Origin: Adonisia turfae CCMR0081
GTDB taxonomy: Bacteria; Cyanobacteriota; Cyanobacteriia; Phormidesmidales; Phormidesmidaceae
Assembly (NCBI RefSeq): GCF_011009555.1
Contig: NZ_QXHD01000004.1
Location: 4,506,120-4,570,119, forward strand
Direction of reading: 5' to 3'
Length of the DNA stretch: 64,000 nt
In this document: positions 26,847 through 34,804 of the stretch, in pieces
How positions within the stretch are numbered: the stretch's first letter is position 1
Layout: every line of letters begins with the position of its first letter
The notes under the pieces: model-generated
What the model was told of the DNA's origin: nothing
Seen by the model: only the letters and a program-made list of their open reading frames with translations
The model's database searches: none
Translations under genes and position numbers: made by a program

Positions 26847-28001
26847 ATGAGAATTTTTAACCATGATATTACCCTCAGTACCCATGACCAGGAAGCTGGT
26901 ACAGTTCTCTTTTCGGGGCGAGTCCTTGCCTTGACTCATCCAGAAGACAAAATTCAGATGACGCCTGATCTCCAGTCAGAGTGGGCATTTATTGTGGATC
27001 ACTATGCTCAAGTGGGGGTGTTTCACAGCCATGACGTTATTTGGTCACATTCTCTAGACGAAATCAATCGGCATGGTGAGTATGAGCCCTCATTTTATTT
27101 CTTTGGAGATGCGGTCAATTCACACCATCAATATCGTCAGTTCTTTACTCACCTAAATCCTCAGTGGTCTGAAGTTGTTGAATTTATTAATTCTAAAAAT
27201 AACTTTATTCAATTAGCAGAAGCTTTAGGTGTACCTGTTCCTAAGACGTTGCGATTTGCCAATCTATCAGCGGCGAGAGCAGCAACAGATATTCCATTTC
27301 CTTGCTATGTTAAGCCTGCTGTCTCAGATCATGGTGCAGGTATTACACGCTGCTCCGATCAAGCTGCTTTAGAAAGGGCATTTACACAACTGGCTCCAGA
27401 TGCAGCACTGCAAATTCAAGCCGAAGTTCAAGCCTCTGCTTTTTTGAACTTGCAATATCGAGTGACCGCTGATGGTGTGCAACCTTTACTGGTGTCAGAG
27501 CAGATTTTAGAAGGCTGTGTCCATCGCGGTAACCGTTACCCGTCTCAACATGAGCCTTGGGAGAGTATGGAGCCCCTAGCAATGTGGTTAGGTGAACATG
27601 GCATGCAGGGGATCTTTGCTGTTGATGTTGCCGTTGTGCCAACACTTGATGGGGTGCAGTATTTAGCGATTGAATGCAATCCACGCTTTAATGGTTCATC
27701 TTATCCAACCCTCGTTGCCCATAGAATGGAGATTCCTTGCTGGAGCAGCATTACCTATAAAACGCCGTTGCGCTCACTTCAAAATGTTGATCTAACTGAT
27801 ATTACGTTTGATCCAGACAAAGGCCGAGGTGTCATTCTGATTAACTGGGGCACGATTAAAGTTGGTGAAATCAGTGTACTCTTGGCGGGATCCCTGGTGG
27901 AACAGTTTGCGCTAGACCAGGAGTTAAAGGCCCGATTAAATGGAGACTTTGTAACACAGCCATCACCCAAGGCAACCCAACAGTTAGTATTGCAGAGATA
28001 A
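26847..28001 (+). CDS. ATP-grasp domain protein
   Basis: A 384-residue protein with an ATP-grasp ligase domain: preATP-grasp part to about residue 115, an NNFIQLAEALGVPVPKT entry, the phosphate-binding region FPCYVKPAVSDHGAG (about 152-166) and the metal-binding AIECNPRFNGSSYPT (about 275-290). ATP-grasp enzymes join a carboxylate to an amine or thiol using ATP; the substrates here are unknown and no partner biosynthetic gene is adjacent. AGGAGC lies 6 bases before the ATG. A terminator follows at 28038. Confidence 0.85.
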   Translation: MRIFNHDITLSTHDQEAGTVLFSGRVLALTHPEDKIQMTPDLQSEWAFIVDHYAQVGVFHSHDVIWSHSLDEINRHGEYEPSFYFFGDAVNSHHQYRQFFTHLNPQWSEVVEFINSKNNFIQLAEALGVPVPKTLRFANLSAARAATDIPFPCYVKPAVSDHGAGITRCSDQAALERAFTQLAPDAALQIQAEVQASAFLNLQYRVTADGVQPLLVSEQILEGCVHRGNRYPSQHEPWESMEPLAMWLGEHGMQGIFAVDVAVVPTLDGVQYLAIECNPRFNGSSYPTLVAHRMEIPCWSSITYKTPLRSLQNVDLTDITFDPDKGRGVILINWGTIKVGEISVLLAGSLVEQFALDQELKARLNGDFVTQPSPKATQQLVLQR

Positions 28002-28037
28002 GCTGGCTATTTTTGTTGAATTCAGTAGGTAAACTAA

Positions 28038-28064
28038 AGCTCTGGTGACTGCCGGGGCTTTTTT
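28038..28064 (+). terminator. Rho-independent terminator of the ATP-grasp gene
   Basis: AGCTCTGG pairs with CCGGGGCT (three G-U pairs) around a 5-6-base loop and is followed by six T, 36 bases after the stop codon. Confidence 0.75.
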
Positions 28065-28105
28065 CTGTTCTTTACCTTTTGCAAATACTGTGTTCCTTTT
28101 TTAGG

Positions 28106-28136
28106 CAAAAAAAGTCCCTACCGATCGATAGGGACT
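28106..28136 (-). terminator. Rho-independent terminator of the first CP12-like gene
   Basis: On the minus strand AGTCCCTA...TAGGGACT forms a perfect 8-bp stem followed by seven T, 56 bases past the CP12-like stop. Nearly the same hairpin follows the second CP12-like gene. Confidence 0.8.
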
Positions 28137-28191
28137 GAGAGGTTTTGCGCTAGCAAAGCGAGATACGAATTGAGCGTGAACGTCGAATCAC

Positions 28192-28485
28192 CTAAACGTC
28201 ATAAATTCGAGATTCAAGGGCATGGGGATTTTCGTCGCAGTAACGTGCAAAGGCCTCGTTGGCGCTCACCCGTGGCTGGCGCGCCTTTGCCGTTTGTAGT
28301 TCTTCTACGGCTTCCCAAGCAATGGCCGCGTCAATGCTTCTTGGGCCATGCATCTCTGTTAGGCGACGGGCATGTTCCAATGCGGCTTTGAGGCGGGTTG
28401 CAAACGCTGAACTATCAGAAGATGGCTGCTGTAGAGAGATAGGGATTAAAGGCGCTGTTGTCGTCGCGATAGTCGTGTAAGACAT
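28192..28485 (-). CDS. CP12-like protein without redox cysteines (paralog 1)
   Basis: A 97-residue protein whose C-terminal 70 residues follow the CP12 pattern: LKAALEHARRLTEMHG, AIAWEAVEELQTAKA, ARYCDENPHALESRIYDV. CP12 bridges phosphoribulokinase and GAPDH of the Calvin cycle and is controlled by two disulfide pairs. Here the N-terminal pair is absent (T and D in place of the usual Cys) and the C-terminal ECR is ESR, leaving one cysteine, so ordinary redox switching is not possible. The AWxxVEEL core and the IYD end that inserts into GAPDH are kept. The N-terminal 30 residues are an unrelated Ser/Thr/Pro-rich tail. Confidence 0.85.
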   Translation of the reverse strand: MSYTTIATTTAPLIPISLQQPSSDSSAFATRLKAALEHARRLTEMHGPRSIDAAIAWEAVEELQTAKARQPRVSANEAFARYCDENPHALESRIYDV

Positions 28486-28556
28486 GGTAAAAACCGGGTG
28501 TATCGTGAACTGTTTATAACTTATCTATAAACTCTGTAAATGAGTAGACGAAAATC

Positions 28557-28596
28557 ATATAAGTTTCATCTATGTCTCATTAGCTTTCTTTACCTA
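28557..28596 (-). promoter_or_regulatory. Upstream box shared by both CP12-like genes
   Basis: ATATAAGTTTCATCT followed by TTTCTTTACCTA (given on the plus strand) is almost identical at 48217-48266 upstream of the second CP12-like gene. It lies 70-110 bases before each start and probably holds a common promoter or operator. Confidence 0.6.
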
Positions 28597-28964
28597 TCAG
28601 CATTGGCGAGAAACAAAGAATAGTCGGCTCAGCTTGCTTGACGGGACTGGCTACAATGCAAGGGATAATTGTGTTTGTCGCAAAACTGGGATGTCCCCCT
28701 CTCTTCTAGTCAGCCATCGGCTTGGAAGAACCCTCTTCCAAGCTGAGAGTAGACTGGGTCAGTAGATGGTCTCAATTAGCTATAAGATATCCAGGCTCCT
28801 TCTGTCACCCAATTTTGGGGAAACTAGATTCAAAGGCCCCCAAATTAGGGAGTTGGGCTTCGGTTAGCTCAGCTGCATGGGCAAGCTCTAGGCAGTTGAA
28901 CAACCTGTTTAACTCTTATCAAGGCTTGAGTTCACCTACTGATATCGTTTGGTCAGATAATTCT
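28597..28964. other. Region upstream of the TM-CARF gene
   Basis: A perfect hairpin CTTGGAAG/CTTCCAAG lies at 28721-28742. The reading frame of the downstream gene stays open back to 28722, but these residues have no domain character and no ATG, so they were left out of the CDS. Confidence 0.4.
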
Positions 28965-29678
28965 ATGCGATCGCCCTTTTCCAAAGCTGCGTCTATTTTC
29001 TTTAATCCTGAAACTTTGTTGCCCTTTCTAATTGGGTCTATTTTTCTAGCGGTGTTGGGAAGTGCTGTTTGGGAGGTTTTGTTTTCCCTGGTTACTGACC
29101 TTAATGATAATAATGCGCTAGCTGCCGCTGTCCAGTTGGCGATCGGCTCCCTGTTAATATTTCTCTTGTCGGTGCTGTTATTTGCTAGAGGTCTAAAACA
29201 GCTGGAGCCTGAGACGCTGGCTGATGCTCGCACTCCCATCAAGCATCGTGGTTTGATTTTGCTGGTCAGTCGAGAGGAACCTTGTCGCGTTGCTATCCAG
29301 CATCATGCTGATCGCTTAGAGCGTTGTTGGCTGCTGCATTCAGACCAGACTAAAGCCATGGCAGTTGCAATTGCTGATACGTATTCTGGTAATCGCATGA
29401 GTTTCAAACTGATTCATGTGAATGATATCTATGACCCGATGGAGTTTTTTCAGCATATTCGTCGCATTTATGACCAGCTGCCCATTGGCTGGTTGCCACA
29501 GCAGGTGATGGCTGATTACACTGGCATGACGGCCCATGGTTCGGTCGGCATGGTGCTGGCTAGCCTTTCTCCGAAGGCTCCTTTGCAATATACGCCGGTC
29601 AATCCAAATCGCTCGAATGAGTCCATGACACCAATCGAGATTGCTCTTAGATCTAGTGTGAAATCAGCAAAGCGCTAA
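28965..29678 (+). CDS. Transmembrane CARF protein (Cam1-like type III effector)
   Basis: A 237-residue protein. Two hydrophobic helices (about 18-43 and 52-75) are followed by a CARF-type Rossmann domain (about 94-215): RGLILLVSREEP, FKLIHVNDIYDPMEFFQHI and the signature DYTGMTAHGSVGM (184-196), which corresponds to the D-x-TGGTK-x-M motif of CARF proteins. Known TM-CARF effectors such as Cam1 bind cyclic oligoadenylate from Cas10 and perturb the membrane. It faces the type III-A operon across a decayed gene, which fits such a role. ATG 28965 is the first ATG. The exact ligand and the pore function are inferred. Confidence 0.75.
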   Translation: MRSPFSKAASIFFNPETLLPFLIGSIFLAVLGSAVWEVLFSLVTDLNDNNALAAAVQLAIGSLLIFLLSVLLFARGLKQLEPETLADARTPIKHRGLILLVSREEPCRVAIQHHADRLERCWLLHSDQTKAMAVAIADTYSGNRMSFKLIHVNDIYDPMEFFQHIRRIYDQLPIGWLPQQVMADYTGMTAHGSVGMVLASLSPKAPLQYTPVNPNRSNESMTPIEIALRSSVKSAKR

Positions 29679-29693
29679 AAGGCTTCCTAAGCA

Positions 29694-30122
29694 TTACTGC
29701 AGCAACAGAGTTTGGTGTTCGAGCCAGGGTACTTGTTTTGCTAACGTTTCTATTGCGATCGCAGACTCCTGAACCTCATTCCATCGTTCCCTATAGGGTT
29801 TGATGATTGATCATTGCGGACCAATTGAGTAACACCTTCACTGTCCACGATCAACATCCGTTTCTATAGGGGGTTGAGAACTTCTTCCCGAAAAATATCT
29901 GAAGAGTATACCCCTGCATTAGTTTTCCGTTTCTGTATCGGCGTTTTGAGCCTGCATATAATACATGCGGGCATTGCTACCAGACAATGTTGTCGCAAGT
30001 TGTAATGCAAAGTTAATGGGATTCCGCCAGTCAGATCGTTTGTAGCAATGGGAGAAATACGATATGGGAGCTGAAATTACACCTGGTGATTTACCCAGAC
30101 CCATGAGCTGAAAAACGCCCAT
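29694..30122 (-). pseudogene. Remains of a further gene at the end of the cas operon
   Basis: The frame starts 11 bases after cas6 with MGVFQLMGLGKSPGVISAP, runs 67 codons and stops. Coding-like sequence goes on in other frames: LIVDSEGVTQLV near 29840 and RERWNEVQESAIAIETL...QVPWLEHQTLLLQ ending at 29694. This reads as one gene broken by frameshifts and probably an internal deletion. The N-terminal strand-loop pattern suggests a Rossmann-like (perhaps CARF) protein, but I cannot name the family. It would have been the last gene of the csm operon. Confidence 0.55.
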
Positions 30123-30133
30123 GATATTTGTTG

Positions 30134-30919
30134 TTAGCTCCTTGCAATACTGTTTGCTGAAGTTAATATCTGACTGTGTCCCATTCCCAGTCTTGTTTTT
30201 ATTCCACTGCCTGCAAACTGGCCATAATGAACTAATAAGTTCGCCACCTGAGCTAGCAGCGGATCGCTTCGATACAAAATACTCAAAGTAGCTGTCCCAA
30301 CAAAGCCACTCACATTACCTTTGTAAATAGGAAAAGACTGGGTTTGAATGCGATGACGAGATAGAGCTACGGCTTCCCCTAGATAGCTAATCAGTTCATC
30401 ACCACCTAAATAAACCGGTGAAAAGTGATTCCAGCGCTCTAACCAGCTACGAAACAACAACGTTGGCACTGGCAACGGCAAGTAGGTGCGATTTTGAGAA
30501 AACGCAGTGGGGGAGAGAAACGAAAGCGCTAGCTGACGCTCGGGTTCTGGTTCGTCCACCACATATTGGTGGTAAAGCACTTCGTAACTGGTAATATCAT
30601 CTTCGCGGTCTAGAATGCTAAACTCTGCGCCTAGAAACTCCAACGTTTCGCCCAGGTCGAGATTAGCAACTGCTTTTGACGCAGATTCTTGTAAACCGCT
30701 CAGTGACAGCCGATAAAACTCATCTGGGCTGAAGGCGATGAACTCCCCAGTTGTCTGGGCTTTTCCCAACAATCCCGAAAATGTGGTCGAAGGAATGGTC
30801 TCGCTACCCAACTCTATGCCTGCTTGGGTATGAAGCCGTTTGCTCAGCTCCAGTCGATAAGAGCGAGGCAGGGTGGCTGTTGCCTTAGGTTTTAGTATCC
30901 AGGTAGATCGCATTAGCAT
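30134..30919 (-). CDS. cas6: CRISPR endoribonuclease Cas6
   Basis: A 261-residue RAMP protein of the Cas6 family that cuts the precursor CRISPR transcript within each repeat, leaving the ATTGAAAC-type 5' handle. Visible: N-terminal ferredoxin-like strands (LPRSYRLELSKRLH), TYLPLPVPTLLFRSWLERWN, and the C-terminal glycine-rich loop FAGSGIKTRLGMGHSQ diagnostic of Cas6. It starts 3 bases after the csm5 stop and is therefore co-transcribed. The repeat it should process has a CCCC-TCAC-GGGG stem. ATG 30919 is used; a second ATG is at 30913. Confidence 0.92.
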   Translation of the reverse strand: MLMRSTWILKPKATATLPRSYRLELSKRLHTQAGIELGSETIPSTTFSGLLGKAQTTGEFIAFSPDEFYRLSLSGLQESASKAVANLDLGETLEFLGAEFSILDREDDITSYEVLYHQYVVDEPEPERQLALSFLSPTAFSQNRTYLPLPVPTLLFRSWLERWNHFSPVYLGGDELISYLGEAVALSRHRIQTQSFPIYKGNVSGFVGTATLSILYRSDPLLAQVANLLVHYGQFAGSGIKTRLGMGHSQILTSANSIARS

Positions 30920-30922
30920 TGG

Positions 30923-32191
30923 CTACATCATCTCCAATTTGACCCAGCCGGGTACATATCTGATTTCTCCTCTGTGGTTTTTCACTGTACGACGTGACTT
31001 GGGCGCTTCAAAGTTAGGCGCTGAAATCCCACAGGTATCTCGCACCTTAGCAACCGTGTCATCGGGTATCAGCAAGTTAATTGTTGTTCCCATCAGACCG
31101 CTAGCCCAACCAATTCTCAGCGTATGGGGGCATTGCTCAGGTTCGTAAATGTCTCGAATATCGTTAAAATCTAGCGCCTGTCCTCGATCATCTGGATTGT
31201 TTTTCACATTGGCCCAATAGTCATGTTCAAAATCCCATTGGTCTTGGGCAAATTCTCGGCAGATGTTTAAAACATCCTCAATGGATTTAAACGGCAGAGA
31301 CATCTGCTGGTTGTGGCGAAACCATTTCAGCATCTCGTAGTCAAGACTGAGGGTAAAGTGAGATCGCACATTGAGCACCATCTCAGCATAGATAGAGGCT
31401 CGATATTTGGCTCGATTATTACCGTAATGGCTAGAGATCACCACCTCAGATACAATCGGTAAGTTTCTAAAGAACGGACGTTTGCCTTCCGGCTGAATTC
31501 TTTCTTCAATTAAGGGAGAGGCATCACTCACTTGAATAGCTCTCATAAAGTCTGTATTTGGTCTGGTTCTCGCTTTTATTGCCTGTCCCTGATAACGCAA
31601 ACTAAAGTCTGAAAAGAGCGTTTCCATAAACAATGGATCATCGGCAAACTTAGCCCGGCGTTTTAGCTCTCCCATGGACTGACGCAGCCGCTGTTCGATC
31701 TGGCTGGGACGCTGCGGACCTGGCACATTGTATTTGTTGGCATATTTGAGCAGGTGATATGCGATCGCAGTTCTAATTGCTCCCTTAATCGATGAGCCGG
31801 GAATATAAAACTGACCGAAGCCATTGCGAATCATCGGACGTAGCTCAGTTACCCGATCAGCCCATTTCAAACTACGCAAATGTTTTGGAAACAATGGCTC
31901 TCCATCTGTATCTGATGCCGTCCACCACTTTTTCCCAAAAGCATTTTCTAACAGAGATGTAATTTCATCCTGGTCCTGAATGCGTTGAATATAGTCATTG
32001 AGAAATCCTCGCGCCTGTAGTGCTCGCGCCAGGGCATCGGGTTTAGATAAATAAACAAACTTACCCGTCTGCACATACTCAAATGGGCCTAGCTGCGGAA
32101 CCGCCGAACCAATGTGTAATAAGCGGCTCGTCAGCCGAATTTGTCTAGTCTCACATAAATTGGGTTTCGAGAGAACACTGGTGGAGACCAT
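30923..32191 (-). CDS. csm5: Type III-A RAMP protein Csm5
   Basis: A 422-residue Cas7-like subunit that caps the 3' end of the crRNA in the Csm complex. Typical features are the early TSRLLHIGSAVPQLGPFEYV and the PGSSIKGAIRTAIAYHLL crRNA-binding motif (about residues 135-155), with EVVISSHYGNNRAKYRAS further on. ATG 32191 is chosen, 37 bases after the csm4 stop; a TTG-initiated extension overlapping csm4 (to 32245) is possible because no good ribosome site precedes the ATG. Followed by cas6 with a 3-base gap. Confidence 0.92.
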   Translation of the reverse strand: MVSTSVLSKPNLCETRQIRLTSRLLHIGSAVPQLGPFEYVQTGKFVYLSKPDALARALQARGFLNDYIQRIQDQDEITSLLENAFGKKWWTASDTDGEPLFPKHLRSLKWADRVTELRPMIRNGFGQFYIPGSSIKGAIRTAIAYHLLKYANKYNVPGPQRPSQIEQRLRQSMGELKRRAKFADDPLFMETLFSDFSLRYQGQAIKARTRPNTDFMRAIQVSDASPLIEERIQPEGKRPFFRNLPIVSEVVISSHYGNNRAKYRASIYAEMVLNVRSHFTLSLDYEMLKWFRHNQQMSLPFKSIEDVLNICREFAQDQWDFEHDYWANVKNNPDDRGQALDFNDIRDIYEPEQCPHTLRIGWASGLMGTTINLLIPDDTVAKVRDTCGISAPNFEAPKSRRTVKNHRGEIRYVPGWVKLEMM

Positions 32192-32228
32192 GGGCTTTAT
32201 GCAATAACAGAGTATGATAACAAGGAAC

Positions 32229-33335
32229 TTATGGCTGAACTGCAAGGCTTAAGGCGATGCCGCTGCGATAGATGTGATGTTTCTTAAACTGTGCAGGGGT
32301 AACATCGGCTAGTTTGCCATCAGGTTTACCAGTAAATACAGACCCCTCAGCAAACATATGCACCTTCTTGCGACGCAGCTGTCGCCCAAAAAAAGGAGAC
32401 GCAATCCAGCCCCCCCGTTCGATTAGGATGTAACAGGTGGCATCCCCTAACATGACATCGGGTACCGGATTCTCCCAGTAAAGACTGATCAGGCTGTGGT
32501 GTAATGTGTCAGAGGTCAGTTTAGGATTTAACACCGTTGTCCATAGAGATGATAGCGGTTCCTCTGGCAACAGTTCAAAGCGTCCAGCACCGCTAGAGCG
32601 TTCACCCCCGATGCCGTCTTCTCCTAGCAAGTGTAATGCGGCCATTAGTTTGTTTTTAAGTGCTTCGTCGGCAGTTCTGAAATCAACTAAAAAGTACAAA
32701 CCTGCCAGGTTAGTGACACCATCTTTGCGCTCAGGTTGATTATCAGGACTCCAGTCAAACTGATTGAGTCCCGTGTGGTAGAAATTAGTGGCGCGGGTGG
32801 TGCGGTCAATGGCGACCTTGGGCAGCTTATAGCGCTTAAAGGCGCTGCTATAGTCAAAGGCTCCCGCTTTACCTAACTCGTTTATTTTGTTGTCTGGATC
32901 GTCACCATAGGCCACCAGAGCATCATAGTCCTCATTACTAAAGCCGGTGCCCTGGTACCAGCGCTGCCAGATTTTTAGGGGCAGATAGTGAATCTTTTTA
33001 TAGGTTTTGGTGATTTTTAGCTCTCGTTCTGAGGTAGAGGGATAACCTGCCGGGTGCTGAATTGGCTTAGGCAGGTAGTCGATAAACTGATCTGGCTTAT
33101 CGAGGCTCCGACGATAGACAAAAGTGGAACTTAGTCGAAACGGAGGGTTGGCTGTTTGACACTGATCGAGCAGTGTTTCGATATCACCAGGAAATAAGCG
33201 AGCATAAGCGCTGATCCAAGCACTAAAAAGAGCATCAGAACGAATCCGTTCGCTGGTTTGTTCTAGGCCAATGCCGGTTTCACCAAAATGGGTAGGGCTG
33301 CGACCAAAGTTGAGTCGGATAAGCTTATACACCAT
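32229..33335 (-). CDS. csm4: Type III-A RAMP protein Csm4
   Basis: A 368-residue Cas5-like subunit that binds the crRNA 5' handle and contacts Cas10. Csm4 features: YKLIRLNFGRSPTHFGE at the start, SERIRSDALFSAWISAYARLF, a central FYHTGLNQF, and the glycine-rich GEDGIGGERSSGAGRFEL (about 240-257). The C-terminal IYRSGIALSLAV is also typical. It starts 3 bases after csm3. Confidence 0.93.
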   Translation of the reverse strand: MVYKLIRLNFGRSPTHFGETGIGLEQTSERIRSDALFSAWISAYARLFPGDIETLLDQCQTANPPFRLSSTFVYRRSLDKPDQFIDYLPKPIQHPAGYPSTSERELKITKTYKKIHYLPLKIWQRWYQGTGFSNEDYDALVAYGDDPDNKINELGKAGAFDYSSAFKRYKLPKVAIDRTTRATNFYHTGLNQFDWSPDNQPERKDGVTNLAGLYFLVDFRTADEALKNKLMAALHLLGEDGIGGERSSGAGRFELLPEEPLSSLWTTVLNPKLTSDTLHHSLISLYWENPVPDVMLGDATCYILIERGGWIASPFFGRQLRRKKVHMFAEGSVFTGKPDGKLADVTPAQFKKHHIYRSGIALSLAVQP

Positions 33336-33338
33336 GGT

Positions 33339-34313
33339 TTACTGAGCCTCGCTTGCTGGTAACAGACGCTGCTCAACTGCTCCGGTAAGCTGACCAAAGT
33401 TTTCGAGCAGAGCAGCGGTATTGTCTAGTTCAAGGATTGGCTGTAGAAAGTCAACATTACCGCTGGCAAGCTGTTGATATTGGTCAACGCCCCGATAGTA
33501 GAACTTAAAGTTGCTAAAGCTTACTTTGCCATAGCCGCGTGAACCGTGACCTCCCAGGGCATCGTCTTCGAGAATCGCAAGTGCGATCGCAAGATTCTTA
33601 ATATCGTCACTCGCTTGCTCTGGATTCTCGACGGTATACACCAGTTCAAACGTAAACTTTGCTCCTGCTGGCACTCGCTCTAGTTGCCTGGGGTTAGCAG
33701 CTGCCGTAATCCGATCAATGCCATTCTCAAACTTCCATTCGGTCATGTAAAGACCCGTATCAATTTTAGCCAGCTGTTTAACAGATTCTTCGATCAAGTG
33801 ACAATCGCGAACAATCAGACGAGCAGGGGCATTACGGCCTTTCACACGAGTATAAGACTCGTTTTCGATAATTGTTGTGCGGCTGTTATTATCTTTGAGT
33901 TCAGCCGCTTCAGCATCTGATGTTTTAATCCAACAGTTATTCCCTGTTGAACCAAACAGACGGCTCACTGGGCAAGTAGCAGACCCTTCAAAGGCAACAT
34001 AGCGTTCGTTGCTAATTTCTGAATAACCATCGACAACATCGTCACTTTCATAGCGATAAGTGCCACTCCCTCCCGGTCGGTTAAGCGGCTTGTTGAGCAA
34101 TCGTTCTAGGGTAGATCGCAGCTTCCCTTTGAGGGATGACCCTGGCAGATAGGGCTGTTGAGTCATCGGATCTCGAATGACTGGCTTGTCAATGCCACCA
34201 ATATCGAGAGACTCACCACTTCCACCAATGTGTAGGCCGGTTTCAGCGGTTAAAGTACTGACAATACGTAACTTACCCAATAGGGGTTTTTGCGGTTTAG
34301 TAACAACACTCAT
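33339..34313 (-). CDS. csm3: Type III-A RAMP protein Csm3
   Basis: A 324-residue Cas7 backbone subunit that lines the crRNA and cuts bound target RNA every 6 nt. The catalytic aspartate is kept: DIGGIDKPVIRD, with D42 equivalent to the active-site Asp of characterised Csm3. Other motifs are LPGSSLKGKLRSTLERLL (about 56-73) and the glycine-rich GGHGSRGYGKVSF. It is somewhat longer than usual, with extra sequence around residues 100-150 and at the C-terminus. Separated by 2 bases from csm2. Confidence 0.94.
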   Translation of the reverse strand: MSVVTKPQKPLLGKLRIVSTLTAETGLHIGGSGESLDIGGIDKPVIRDPMTQQPYLPGSSLKGKLRSTLERLLNKPLNRPGGSGTYRYESDDVVDGYSEISNERYVAFEGSATCPVSRLFGSTGNNCWIKTSDAEAAELKDNNSRTTIIENESYTRVKGRNAPARLIVRDCHLIEESVKQLAKIDTGLYMTEWKFENGIDRITAAANPRQLERVPAGAKFTFELVYTVENPEQASDDIKNLAIALAILEDDALGGHGSRGYGKVSFSNFKFYYRGVDQYQQLASGNVDFLQPILELDNTAALLENFGQLTGAVEQRLLPASEAQ

Positions 34314-34315
34314 AT

Positions 34316-34804
34316 TTATCTTCCTCCAGCAGCTTTGTGGTAAGCAATAATTGATTCAATGAATTGCACCAGGCGTTCGAAGTCTTCTAGACTGTGAACC
34401 TTGTCAATGGCGGCAGACATGACGCTACTCAACGGTTTTGCTGCTCGTTGACGAGCAGCGGCATAGGCGAGCTTAGGTTTGAGAAGAACAATATCAGCTT
34501 CAATTTCGACAAAACTTTTGGATGGTTCTTGCCCTGAACCAGGTTCATCACCGATCAGATCAGCTTTGACACGATTAATCGCATCTAAAAACTTACGAAT
34601 TTGGTTTGTCTCCAGGCGCTGATTGCGTAAGAAGGGACCAAAATCGCTGGCATCTTCGACCAGGGTACGAATATTATAACTTTGCAAGCCTGAGTCTAAG
34701 CTGTTAATTGTGTTGATGATGCGCTCAACCACATCAGTTGAATCTTTACTTCTAGGTTTTTGCTTAGGCCCATTTGGGTGCTTGACCTTGGGTTTATCTG
34801 ACAT
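34316..34804 (-). CDS. csm2: Type III-A small subunit Csm2
   Basis: A 162-residue helical protein. After a basic N-terminal tail (KVKHPNGPKQKPRSKD) comes the Csm2 domain with LVEDASDFGPFLRNQRLETNQIRKFLDAI (the TNQIRKF motif) and KLAYAAARQR. It packs along the crRNA-target duplex beside Csm3. ATG 34804 has AAAGG 5 bases upstream and overlaps the end of cas10 by 11 bases; a GTG at 34810 is an alternative. Confidence 0.9.
   Translation of the reverse strand: MSDKPKVKHPNGPKQKPRSKDSTDVVERIINTINSLDSGLQSYNIRTLVEDASDFGPFLRNQRLETNQIRKFLDAINRVKADLIGDEPGSGQEPSKSFVEIEADIVLLKPKLAYAAARQRAAKPLSSVMSAAIDKVHSLEDFERLVQFIESIIAYHKAAGGR

Noticed and set aside
28722..28964. Upstream extension of the TM-CARF gene from a TTG start
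   Set aside because: The added 81 residues have no ATG, no conserved character and include a perfect hairpin; the membrane helices start after ATG 28965.
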